DNA of 64,000 bases, from NCBI GenBank assembly GCA_002423545.1, contig DIWP01000037.1, positions 19,511 to 83,510 of the forward strand, in the 5' to 3' direction. The notes under the pieces are model-generated. The model was not told the DNA's origin. It did not search any database and saw nothing but the letters and a program-made list of their open reading frames with translations. This DNA comes from Thermoleophilia bacterium UBA6103 (GTDB taxonomy: Bacteria; Actinomycetota; Thermoleophilia; UBA2241). Both the position numbers and the translations under genes were made by a program. Within the stretch, counting starts at the first letter, position 1; each line of letters starts with the position of its first letter. Shown here one piece after another: positions 56,479-64,000 of this stretch.

Positions 56479-59456
56479 TGCCACCACAGGAAGCCGTAGG
56501 TGGGGCTGTACGACAGGGTCACGTCGTGCTCGCCCTCCGGCACCACGACGCCGAGGAAGGTGTGATCGGCCGGTGCCAACGACACTTCTTCACCGTCGAT
56601 CCGCGCCTTCCAGTACCGGGAAAACGAGTTCGTGACGATCAGCACGCTGCGCGCCGGTGCCGTGACCCGCAGGCTCAGTTCGTCGGCTCCATACGACGTG
56701 ACACGGACGGCGTCGTCGGCGGGCGCCTCCTCACCGCCCGCACCCCCACCGGCCTCGTCTCCGCCGGAGACTTCGCCCCCCTCCCCAGCAGTCCCGGCGC
56801 CGCCGACTTCCCCGTCCTCGCCGGCGCCTTCTCCCCCTTCACCGGCGGCCGGCTCGTCGGTCGCCGCCGTGCCCGTCAGCGGCCGCGTGCCGAGGCCCAG
56901 CGCGACCGCGTCCGCGGTCGTGAGGTACGCGGTGGTGCGCAGGTCGTCGAAGCCCGCCACGGCCATGGCGTCGAGCACCTCGAACTGCCGTTCAAAGACC
57001 GCCGTCTGCTCGACCAGGAAGGCGCGCGGGAACGCCCGCTCGCTGCGGTACACGTAGAGCGGCAGGCCGGGAAAATCGCCGCGGCCGGCGATCTCGCGGC
57101 GCTCGCCGAGTGGCAGCGTGACCCAGGCCGCCTGCTCCGCCCGCCGGCCGTACGGCAGCAGCGTGAGCGAGTCGTCGCGCAGCTTCACCGGAGAGATGAG
57201 GTAGCGCACGTTGGCCAGCGCCAGCAACGGCAGGTTCCAGCGCTTCGCCGGCTGGATGCCGAGCGGGTTCTTGAGGTAGTTGCGCGAGGCGAACAGGTAG
57301 ACGCGATTGCCCCAGCGCTCGTAGTACTCCTTGATTTCTTTGCTGCGGCCCAGCCTGGCGTCGATGACTCGCAGCCAGAAGTCCTGGTAGCGCTGCGAGT
57401 AGAGGACGCTGTACCCATCGGCCGTCTCGAGCCCGTAGGCCCAGGTGTAGCCGGGATGCCAGGTGTCGCGGGCATCGCGACCCAGCGGTGCGTTGATGCT
57501 GGCCACGCGGAAGGGGTCGTTGGGCCTCTGCTCGGCGGCGAGCTGCTCGATCTGTGGGCTGCCGTAGAGGGACTCGTAAATGGCGCCTTTCTCCATCTCG
57601 CCGGCGACCCGTGCCTGCACGGCGATCGCCTGCACGAGCACGGCCAGCAGGATCACCAGACCCACCAGCGCCTGCACCGGCACGCGGTAGCGACGTCCGG
57701 GCGGACCGCCACGTCTCGACGGACCGGCGTCGCCGAACGGGCCACCACCACCGCGCGGACCGCCGTCGCCCGGCGGATCACAGTCACCCGGCGGGCCGCC
57801 GTGGCCGGACCCGCCGCCGCCTCCGGAAGAGCCGCCGCGCCTCACCAGGCCGTCGAGCCACCGCAGACCGTCGCGCCACAGGTCCGCTCCGGTCCTGGTT
57901 GGAGCACCGTCACATGACGGGCCGCCATCGGCCGACCCGCCGCCGCTTCCGGTGGAGCCGCCGTGTCCGGTGCTGACATCAACCTCCGCTCGAGCCTCGG
58001 CCGCAGTCGCACCGGCCCGTCGCGGCAACCCGCCGGCTCCCACCGTGAACGCGGGGCTCAGACGGGGCAGCAGCCCCAGCCCCAGGCCCCCGGCCAGCAA
58101 CGTCAGGAACGGCAGCACCACGAACAGCCGGTCGAACCGGAAGCCCGAGAGCGGGCCGAGGTGGGCGAAGACGCTGTCCCGCAGGAACGGCGCCCCCGTC
58201 ACCAGCAGCACACAGAGCGCCGCGATGCCCACCACCGCCACAAGGCGCCAGGACCGGCGCAGCACGGCCAGCACCAGCGCCGCCGCAGTGAGCGCCAGCG
58301 CCAGGGCGTTGTCGCCGAGGAACTTCGGCAGCCACTGCCGGTAGACCACCCCGCCCTGGATGTTGACGTTCAGCAGCGCCCGGTCGCCGCGATGCGAGAG
58401 GCCGGCGTTGGCGGCCGCCGCCAGAAGGACCGGCAACTCACCGAGCAGCCAGGCGCCGGCGAAGAGCAGCGGCGCGACCCAGAAGGCGCGCTTGTCCCGG
58501 CAGGGGAAGCCCACCAGGGCGATCAGGCAGACCGCCAGCACGCCGAACAACGCCAGGAAGAAGTGCGACGAGAGGGCGAACAGCAGACCGGTCACCACAG
58601 CCACCGGGTACCGGTAGCGCGCCCGCCAGCGGGCCGAGCGGAACAGCACGTAGAGCACCAGCGGCAGCCCGGGCAGCGCCAGCCCGTCGTAGAGAGCGAA
58701 GCCGGTCCAGCCCATGTTGATGTGCGGCTGCGTGAACAGGGCATACGCGCACGACACCGCCGCCGCCGCCAGTGGGGTGACGTTCTTCCACTCGCGCAGC
58801 AGCCGATACAGGAAGTAGCCGGCTATGAAGCGCTGCAGCCACATGAACAGCCCGTACGCAAGCCACCCGGGCAGCACCATGAAGAGGAGCGTGTCGAGAT
58901 CGGTCGAGAGGCCCGACGCCAGTCGGTCGGTACCACTCACGCCCTGCGGACTCCAGGATCCGAGTCCGGTCTCGGCGGCGGGACTGCCATACCAGATGGC
59001 CCGCGGCAGGTTCATCTCGGCCGTGTCGTGCAGTACCACGAAGGACATGGAGCCGAAGCCGAAGTACGGGAAGGCCAGCAGCAGTGACCAGCCGGCGAAG
59101 AACAGGACGGTGACGATCGCAGCGCGATGGGGGATGGCCAGCGCCCGCTCCCAGAGTGCGCCGGCCATGCCGCGAGCCGACGCCGAGCTGCGTCGGCGAG
59201 CCGCGGAGCCGGGTCGTGCCGGGCCGTCGGTGACGCCCGGCAGCGACACATCGGCGGCGCCGACGGCGACCGCATCGACGGCGGCCGCCCCGGCAGTCGG
59301 GCCGTGGTCGTCGGCCGAGACGCCGCCGGGCGCGCCCGCCGCGGCGCCACCGGCCCGTCTGCCGGCCGCCGTACGCCGGGCTCTCGGCGGCGCCTCGATG
59401 CCGTCGAAGCCCCAATCGTCGGCCGGGATCACCTTGTCGTGCGAGTCGCTCACCAC
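56475..59456 (-). CDS. very large YfhO-like polytopic membrane protein
   Basis: 993 residues from GTG 59456. A 110-residue Ala/Gly-rich lead is followed by about twelve hydrophobic segments (AIVTVLFFAGWSLLLAFPYF to VQALVGLVILLAVLVQAIAV). An external loop, LHDTAEMNLPRAIWYGSPAA, resembles the first loop of YfhO proteins, which glycosylate lipoteichoic acid. The soluble C-terminus includes FRVASINAPLGRDARDTWHP, YLISPVKLRDD and a terminal beta-sandwich, RSVLIVTNSFSRYWKARIDG, then Y-S-P-x-Y. Two Gly-rich stretches interrupt it: about 480-575 and 890-935. It is coupled to gtrA, so it may transfer a GtrA-delivered polyprenyl-phosphate sugar outside the membrane. The family call is moderate. Confidence 0.7.
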   Translation of the reverse strand: MVSDSHDKVIPADDWGFDGIEAPPRARRTAAGRRAGGAAAGAPGGVSADDHGPTAGAAAVDAVAVGAADVSLPGVTDGPARPGSAARRRSSASARGMAGALWERALAIPHRAAIVTVLFFAGWSLLLAFPYFGFGSMSFVVLHDTAEMNLPRAIWYGSPAAETGLGSWSPQGVSGTDRLASGLSTDLDTLLFMVLPGWLAYGLFMWLQRFIAGYFLYRLLREWKNVTPLAAAAVSCAYALFTQPHINMGWTGFALYDGLALPGLPLVLYVLFRSARWRARYRYPVAVVTGLLFALSSHFFLALFGVLAVCLIALVGFPCRDKRAFWVAPLLFAGAWLLGELPVLLAAAANAGLSHRGDRALLNVNIQGGVVYRQWLPKFLGDNALALALTAAALVLAVLRRSWRLVAVVGIAALCVLLVTGAPFLRDSVFAHLGPLSGFRFDRLFVVLPFLTLLAGGLGLGLLPRLSPAFTVGAGGLPRRAGATAAEARAEVDVSTGHGGSTGSGGGSADGGPSCDGAPTRTGADLWRDGLRWLDGLVRRGGSSGGGGGSGHGGPPGDCDPPGDGGPRGGGGPFGDAGPSRRGGPPGRRYRVPVQALVGLVILLAVLVQAIAVQARVAGEMEKGAIYESLYGSPQIEQLAAEQRPNDPFRVASINAPLGRDARDTWHPGYTWAYGLETADGYSVLYSQRYQDFWLRVIDARLGRSKEIKEYYERWGNRVYLFASRNYLKNPLGIQPAKRWNLPLLALANVRYLISPVKLRDDSLTLLPYGRRAEQAAWVTLPLGERREIAGRGDFPGLPLYVYRSERAFPRAFLVEQTAVFERQFEVLDAMAVAGFDDLRTTAYLTTADAVALGLGTRPLTGTAATDEPAAGEGGEGAGEDGEVGGAGTAGEGGEVSGGDEAGGGAGGEEAPADDAVRVTSYGADELSLRVTAPARSVLIVTNSFSRYWKARIDGEEVSLAPADHTFLGVVVPEGEHDVTLSYSPTYGFLWWQ

Positions 59457-59772
59457 CGCCTCACGGGAAGGATCACTGAGTCTAACCTACGAGCCGCTGC
59501 GCAGGTCCCCGGACGTGCTCCACCATCCCCGGGCCGGCCAACGGTACGCGCGCAGTCACGCTTCGTCCAAAGACCAGAACGCGACGACGCAGACGTCTCT
59601 TGCGGGTGCGATGGCGACGTGGACGCCGAGCGCCTCGTGCGGGTGCGGTACCTGGAGCAGGATGCCCGAGAACGCCGGCAGAGTCCCACACGTCGAGATG
59701 CCGGGACTCGGGAGCGATGGACGCGAGGGCTTCCAGACGAGCGACCCAGGGGGGCGCCTGGACCGCCGAGGG
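59457..59772. other. 316-base intergenic region without a recognisable gene
   Basis: Between the start of the YfhO-like gene and the stop of the GAF/GGDEF gene. Short minus-strand frames are present but have no plausible ribosome site or motif. It must carry the promoter of the YfhO-like/gtrA transcript; no clear -35/-10 pair was found. Confidence 0.6.
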
Positions 59773-62700
59773 TCAGGACGGGTCGGCGGTGCCGAAGACG
59801 AAGACCCTGTCCTTGCCGCAGCGCTTGGCAGCGTACATCGCCAGATCGGCGCGCTCGAGCAGGTCGTCCTTGTCGTGGGCGTGGTCCGGCACCACCGCGA
59901 CGCCGATGCTCACCGTCAGACAATCGGGAGCCGGCCCCTCGCGGGCCACCAGCCGCAGGACCTCGGCGCGCATGCGCTCGGCGATCTCCGCCGCGCCGGC
60001 TACGGCGACGCCCGGCAGCAGCACGGCGAACTCCTCGCCTCCGTAGCGTGCCGCCACATCCGAGCAGCGCACGCTGGAGAGGATGGCGCGGGCGACGATC
60101 CGCAGCGCCTCGTCGCCGGCCCGATGCCCGAAGCGGTCGTTGAAGCCCTTGAAGCCGTCGATGTCGATGAACAGCAGCGTCAGCGTCCCGTCGCCGGCCG
60201 CGGCGAGCGCCGCCTCCTCGGCGAGCCGCTCGTGGAAGTGCCGGTGATTGGCCAGACCGGTGAGACCGTCGGTCATGGCTTCGACTTCAGCCCTGGTCAG
60301 CCGGCCGGTCGCGAACCGCAGGCGCGAATCGAAGCCACGCACGGCGGCGACGTCGGTCGACCCGCCGATCCTCGGGATACCGGCCAGCGGGACGTCGGCC
60401 GTCACCATCGCTTCGACGCGTCCCCGGCCATCGCGGACCGGTGCGTACCCACAGACGTACACCTGGCCGTCGCGAGCCCAGAGGACGCAGCGCTCACGAT
60501 CGTCGCCGGTGAGTCGCGCCAGCAGCTCCTCATCGGCCGGCCCGGCCGCACCGAGCTCCGACCGCCGGGCCGGGTCCTCCATGGCGTCGACGATGTACGC
60601 TGCCCGGCCGCCGCGCAGCGCACACGTCGAGAGGTCGGCGGTCCCGGGATGGCGATCGCGGACCTCGCGCAGGAAGTCGCGGATGCCCCCGTACTCCTCC
60701 GTCAGCTCGTCGTGCCGCGACCGCAGGCGGGCATGCGTGTCCGCCTCGATGCCCGCTGCCGCCTCGGCCGCCACCGCAGTCGCGGCGCGCTTCCGGTCCT
60801 GCAGATCGTCGAGGACGGCGAGGAACTCCGCCACCATCACGGGGTCGAACTGACTGCCCGCACACTCCCGCAGCTCGTCCCGGGCCCGAGCGCAGTCGAG
60901 CGCCTCGCGGTACGGACGGGTCATGGACACGGCGTCGTAAGACTCGGCGATGCACATGGCCCGCGCCACGTCCGGGATGTCGCCGCCGGCCAGGCCGTCC
61001 GGGTAGCCGCCGCCGTCCCAGCGTTCGTGATGATGGCGCACGCCCAGCACCACCGCCTCCGAGCACAGCGGCCGCACAATCTCGGCGCTCAGATCGGGGT
61101 GCTGCCGGATCAGCTCCCACTCGTGCTCCGCGAGCGGACCCGGCTTGCGCAGCAAGCGGCCGCTCACGCCCAGTTGACCGATGTCGTGGAGGGCGCCGGC
61201 GACGGCGACCTCGTTGAGGGTCGCCTCGGTCCAGCCGAGCCGGCGACCCAGCAGTATCGCATAGGCGGCCACCCGCGCCGGATGGCCGACCGTGTACGGG
61301 TCCTTGGCCCCGAGCGCGACATCGAGGGCCACAAGGTTGGCGGCATGACGCCGCCGCAGCTGCTCGTAGAGGCGCGCGTTGCGGAACACGACCGAGAGAT
61401 GCTCGCCGAAGCGGCGCAGCAGTGCCGCGTCGACGCCGGAGAAGGCGCCCTCTTCGGTGCTCGCCAGGAAGACCGCACCGATCGGCTCGGCGCCGGACAC
61501 CAGCAGGACCACGAGCAGATCGGCCAGCTCGTCGTCGAGGACCACGCCGCCCAGCTGCTCGCGCTCGGCCGGCAGACGGATCCGAGCCGTCCCGTCGGAG
61601 AGCAACCGTCGCAGCAGCCGGTCGTCGAGCACCGTCAGGGTGACGCCCTCCAGCGGCAGACACCGCTCGGGTCGTGCCTGCACCACCCGGAGCGCTCCGT
61701 CGTCGCCGGCCAGCACCACGGCGGCCCGCTCGCACGGCACCGTGTCGGCCAGCGCATCGAGCGCCGCGGCGGAGATCTCGGCAACGTCCAGGGTCGCCGA
61801 TGTGTCGCGCGCCAAGCGGTTGATCAGCTCGGCCTCCCAGCGCCGGGCACGCAGGTCCTCGAACAGCCGGGCGTTCTCCAGCGCCAGCGTCACGACGGCC
61901 GTGTAGGCGCCGGCGACCTCCGCATCGTGGGCGGTGAAGCGCCGGCGCGACCCACTCCCGCAAAAATCGAGCGTGCCCCGGAACCCGGCCCGGCCCAGCA
62001 GCGGCAGCACCAGCGTCGATTCCGTCGCAGACTCGGCGAACCACGCCTTCTCCGCCGTGCTCAGGTTCCCGGCGGTCACATCATCGATCAGTAACGGCTG
62101 GCCCGACTCGATGACCCCCATCCAGGTCGGCCACTCCGAGGCGACCACCCGGGCATCGGCCCAGCGTTCGTCGGGGTGGCCGTCCTCGACGCTGAGCAGA
62201 CAATGAAGCTCACCGTCGTCGAGCTCCCAGATGTCGCAGTTGGCGGCGTCGAGCATCCGGCAGAGCCGCGTCGCCGTGGCGGCGGTCGCCTCGTCGACGC
62301 TGAGCCGCGAGACGAGCTGCAGGCCGATCTCGTTGGCGGTACGCAGCCGCTCGGCGCTCACCGTGGCCTCGCGGTGCAGGGTGGCGTTGGTCATCGCCTG
62401 GGCGGCGATCTGCGCCAGCCCGCGCAGCGTGTCGAGGCCGTTCCAGCGCCGCGGCACGCGATCGTAGACGAACGCCTGGCCGATCACCGCGCCGGCGGCC
62501 AGCAGCGGTAACGCGACCCCGGAGTGCCAGCCGTTCTTGAGCCACTCCTCGACCTCGGCGGCGCTCGCCTCGGTCTCCGCCGCGATGTCGGGGACCTCGA
62601 TGAGCCGAGGGTCCCGCAGCTCATCGGCGCGAATGTAGTACTCGCGTTCGTCGTAGACCCGGCCGAGGTCGACGTCCAGCGACTCCCCGTCGACCACGTA

Positions 62701-63411
62701 GATGAGGCTGGTCACGTGATCGCCGTCGACCGAGAACAGCTCGCAGGCGACGCCACCGGAGACCTGGCACATCTTGCGGGCCACGCTGTCCAGGACGGCG
62801 TCGAAGTCGAGCGAGGAGCCGATCTCCACGGCGGCGTCGACCAGCGTCCGCAGCGAGGCGTTGGACTCTCGCGCTTCCTCCAGCGCCAGGGCGGCGCGGA
62901 ACACGCCGGCCGCCATCTGCGCCACCATGGTGGCGACATCGACGTCCGGCGACCAGTCTCGCGGACGGTCATCGTAGAGGTCCACGAGGCCCACCGCGGC
63001 ACCCTCGATGACCAACGGGATGCTGAGGCTGGTGACGAAACCGTAGTCCTCGAAGGCGCTGCGCTCCATCGGGCTGAGCCGTGGATCGTCGGTGTTCGTG
63101 AGGATCAGCGGCTCGCGGTGCTCCACGGTCCACGCCGCAGCCGTCGCCCGGCCGAGGTCGAGCACGGTGCCGACCACCGACTCGTCGAAGCGGCCGCCAC
63201 GCTCACAGCTCGCCACGCACCGCAGACCGGCGCCGACAAGCCGCCAGATGTCGACGTCGGCGGCATCGAACAGCTCGACAAGGCGGCGTGCCAGCGTACG
63301 CGCCACCGCATCGGCATCGCCGGCGCGTGTCAGCTCCGCGGTCAGCGCTACGAGAGCGGCGGTCGGCAGCTGGCCGGGAGGGTCCCCGTTCGGTGCTCGT
63401 TCGTCACCCAT
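59773..63411 (-). CDS. soluble multi-GAF HD-GYP/GGDEF cyclic-di-GMP signalling protein
   Basis: 1212 residues with no membrane helix. Four GAF-like domains occupy about 20-170, 190-345, 360-520 and 528-685. An HD-GYP phosphodiesterase domain follows (about 695-850), with ALHDIGQLGVSGRLLRKPGP near 741 and HHHERWDGGGYPDG near 797; the usual lysine of HDIGK is glutamine. A sensory Cache/PAS-like segment (AAYIVDAMEDPARR ... VCGYAPVRDGRGRV) lies at about 930-1040. A GGDEF diguanylate cyclase ends the protein, with LLFIDIDGFKGFNDRFGHRA and GGEEF at 1125-1129. Both making and breaking of c-di-GMP are possible. It stands between the glycan locus and rpoD, which suggests it may sense signals that control EPS output; that link is inference. 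Confidence 0.92.
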   Translation of the reverse strand: MGDERAPNGDPPGQLPTAALVALTAELTRAGDADAVARTLARRLVELFDAADVDIWRLVGAGLRCVASCERGGRFDESVVGTVLDLGRATAAAWTVEHREPLILTNTDDPRLSPMERSAFEDYGFVTSLSIPLVIEGAAVGLVDLYDDRPRDWSPDVDVATMVAQMAAGVFRAALALEEARESNASLRTLVDAAVEIGSSLDFDAVLDSVARKMCQVSGGVACELFSVDGDHVTSLIYVVDGESLDVDLGRVYDEREYYIRADELRDPRLIEVPDIAAETEASAAEVEEWLKNGWHSGVALPLLAAGAVIGQAFVYDRVPRRWNGLDTLRGLAQIAAQAMTNATLHREATVSAERLRTANEIGLQLVSRLSVDEATAATATRLCRMLDAANCDIWELDDGELHCLLSVEDGHPDERWADARVVASEWPTWMGVIESGQPLLIDDVTAGNLSTAEKAWFAESATESTLVLPLLGRAGFRGTLDFCGSGSRRRFTAHDAEVAGAYTAVVTLALENARLFEDLRARRWEAELINRLARDTSATLDVAEISAAALDALADTVPCERAAVVLAGDDGALRVVQARPERCLPLEGVTLTVLDDRLLRRLLSDGTARIRLPAEREQLGGVVLDDELADLLVVLLVSGAEPIGAVFLASTEEGAFSGVDAALLRRFGEHLSVVFRNARLYEQLRRRHAANLVALDVALGAKDPYTVGHPARVAAYAILLGRRLGWTEATLNEVAVAGALHDIGQLGVSGRLLRKPGPLAEHEWELIRQHPDLSAEIVRPLCSEAVVLGVRHHHERWDGGGYPDGLAGGDIPDVARAMCIAESYDAVSMTRPYREALDCARARDELRECAGSQFDPVMVAEFLAVLDDLQDRKRAATAVAAEAAAGIEADTHARLRSRHDELTEEYGGIRDFLREVRDRHPGTADLSTCALRGGRAAYIVDAMEDPARRSELGAAGPADEELLARLTGDDRERCVLWARDGQVYVCGYAPVRDGRGRVEAMVTADVPLAGIPRIGGSTDVAAVRGFDSRLRFATGRLTRAEVEAMTDGLTGLANHRHFHERLAEEAALAAAGDGTLTLLFIDIDGFKGFNDRFGHRAGDEALRIVARAILSSVRCSDVAARYGGEEFAVLLPGVAVAGAAEIAERMRAEVLRLVAREGPAPDCLTVSIGVAVVPDHAHDKDDLLERADLAMYAAKRCGKDRVFVFGTADPS

Positions 63412-63472
63412 GTGTCTGCCTATCGACTACGCGAGTCGAAGACTGAACCCCGCCGGACCCGATGGCAAGAGC

Positions 63473-63508
63473 ACGGGCCGCCGCGGCGCTCACGCCACGG
63501 CGGCCCGT
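63473..63508 (-). terminator. strong terminator hairpin downstream of rpoD
   Basis: ACGGGCCGCCG at 63473-63483 and CGGCGGCCCGT at 63498-63508 form a perfect 11-base stem, with an inner GGCG/CGCC pair. It lies 32 bases past the rpoD stop (63540) and is followed in the minus direction by GCTCTTG. Confidence 0.65.
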
Positions 63509-63539
63509 CGGCACCTTCTCAAGCGCGCTCAGCCGCCTT

Positions 63540-64000
63540 CTACTCCAGGAAGTCACGCAGCCGCTGCGCCTCGCGGTAGCTCTTGAGCTTGGCCAGCGTC
63601 TTGGCCTCTATCTGGCGGATGCGCTCGCGCGTGACGCCGAACTTCTGGCCCACCTCTTCGAGGGTGCGCGGATGCTCGCCCTTGAGGCCGAAGCGCAGCT
63701 CGACGACCTTGCGCTCGCGATGCGTGAGCTGATTGAGCACCGCGTTGAGCTCTTCCTTCTGCATGATCTCGCTGACGGCCTCGACGGGCATGGTGGCGTC
63801 TTCATCTTCGATGAAGTCGCCGAGCTGGCTGTCTTCCTCTTCGCCGATCGGTGTCTCGAGGCTCACGGGCTCCTGGCTGATCTTGAGGATCTCGCGCACC
63901 TTCTGCGGTGTGGTGCCCATCTCCTGGGCGATCTGCTCGGGCGTCGGCTCGCAGTTCATCTCCTGCAGCAGCTGACGCTGCACGCGGATGAGCTTGTTGA
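63540..64000 (-). CDS. rpoD: RNA polymerase primary sigma factor, C-terminal part cut by the window edge
   Basis: The frame runs in from the right edge as INKLIRVQRQLLQEMNCEPT (region 3.0-3.1 of sigma-70) through EQIAQEMGTTPQKVREILKI, SLETPIGEEEDSQLGDFIED and LTHRERKVVELRFGLKGEHP, to LEEVGQKFGVTRERIRQIEA, KTLAKL (region 4.2, the helix-turn-helix that reads the -35 box). The C-terminal QRLRDFLE is the standard end. About 153 codons are visible, roughly the last 40 per cent; an internal GTG at 63983 is not the start. SVETPIG-like and RERIRQIEAK sequences are those of the essential primary sigma (SigA/RpoD group 1), which anchors the locus in core chromosome. Confidence 0.95.
   Translation of the reverse strand, partial: NKLIRVQRQLLQEMNCEPTPEQIAQEMGTTPQKVREILKISQEPVSLETPIGEEEDSQLGDFIEDEDATMPVEAVSEIMQKEELNAVLNQLTHRERKVVELRFGLKGEHPRTLEEVGQKFGVTRERIRQIEAKTLAKLKSYREAQRLRDFLE

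Noticed and set aside
59482..59691. 69-codon Arg-rich frame in the gap before the YfhO-like gene
   Set aside because: Composition typical of chance frames in GC-rich DNA and no ribosome site.
58825..62094. 1089-codon open frame on the plus strand
   Set aside because: Antisense to the YfhO-like and GGDEF genes, low-complexity composition and no ribosome site; the minus-strand genes have clear domains.

Overview
The window is a GC-rich (roughly two-thirds G+C) bacterial chromosome segment given over almost entirely to surface-polysaccharide assembly. GTG/TTG starts are frequent, ATGA/GTGA stop-start overlaps are common, and the right edge carries the C-terminal half of a housekeeping sigma-70 factor. 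Together with GtrA/GT2 pairs, DUF1972 and DUF2142 proteins, GT87 proteins and Ala/Gly-rich insertions, this suggests an actinobacterium, possibly Thermoleophilia-like. That assignment is inference from composition and gene content, not from a phylogenetic marker. No rRNA, tRNA, CRISPR array, insertion sequence or phage gene was recognised.

Layout. 0-9.9 kb: a GDP-mannose 4,6-dehydratase cut by the left edge, divergent from a tightly coupled run of glycosyltransferases (GT4, GT2), a DUF2304 membrane protein, a Gfo/Idh/MocA oxidoreductase and a methyltransferase; then two GT2 paralogues and GtrA/GT2 membrane-glycosylation pairs. 9.9-21 kb (minus strand): an operon that joins a CDP-3,6-dideoxyhexose pathway (cytidylyltransferase, CDP-glucose 4,6-dehydratase, PLP/[2Fe-2S] 3-dehydrase, flavin reductase) to an unusual set comprising an NAD-epimerase, a ThDP enzyme, an HpcH/HpaI-type aldolase, an SDR and an AroB-like sugar-phosphate cyclase. 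This is the best candidate for an undescribed pathway, probably to a branched or carbocyclic sugar. 21-29 kb: two large membrane proteins, then a coupled export module: ABC permease, ABC ATPase with a C-terminal cargo-binding domain, and a methyltransferase-kinase-coiled-coil protein with the layout of the chain-terminating ruler WbdD. 29-35.8 kb: further glycosyltransferases and the relic of a DUF2142 gene.

35.8-42.3 kb (plus strand): a WbaP-type initiating phosphoglycosyltransferase, UDP-xylose synthase and the dTDP-rhamnose set (rmlA, an rmlC-like gene, rmlD, rmlB). 42.3-48.3 kb: four paralogous secreted GH39/PslG-like glycosidases, two on each strand. 48.4-56.5 kb: an aminotransferase, methyltransferase, 4,6-dehydratase-like protein, GNAT, ArnC-like GT2 and GtrA that could make and transfer a 4-amino-4,6-dideoxy sugar, interrupted by two convergent toxin-antitoxin modules. 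56.5-59.5 kb: a 993-residue YfhO-like membrane protein. 59.8-63.4 kb: a soluble GAF-HD-GYP-GGDEF protein for cyclic-di-GMP turnover, then rpoD.

Taken together: nucleotide sugars (GDP-, CDP-, dTDP- and UDP-linked) are built by clustered enzymes, a lipid-linked glycan is started by the WbaP-like enzyme and extended by GT2/GT4 enzymes, a WbdD-like protein may cap the chain, and the Wzm/Wzt-like transporter exports it. The membrane GTs with GtrA proteins would decorate the glycan outside the membrane, and the GH39-like enzymes would trim or release it. Functional assignments rest on motifs read from the translated sequence; no database search was run.
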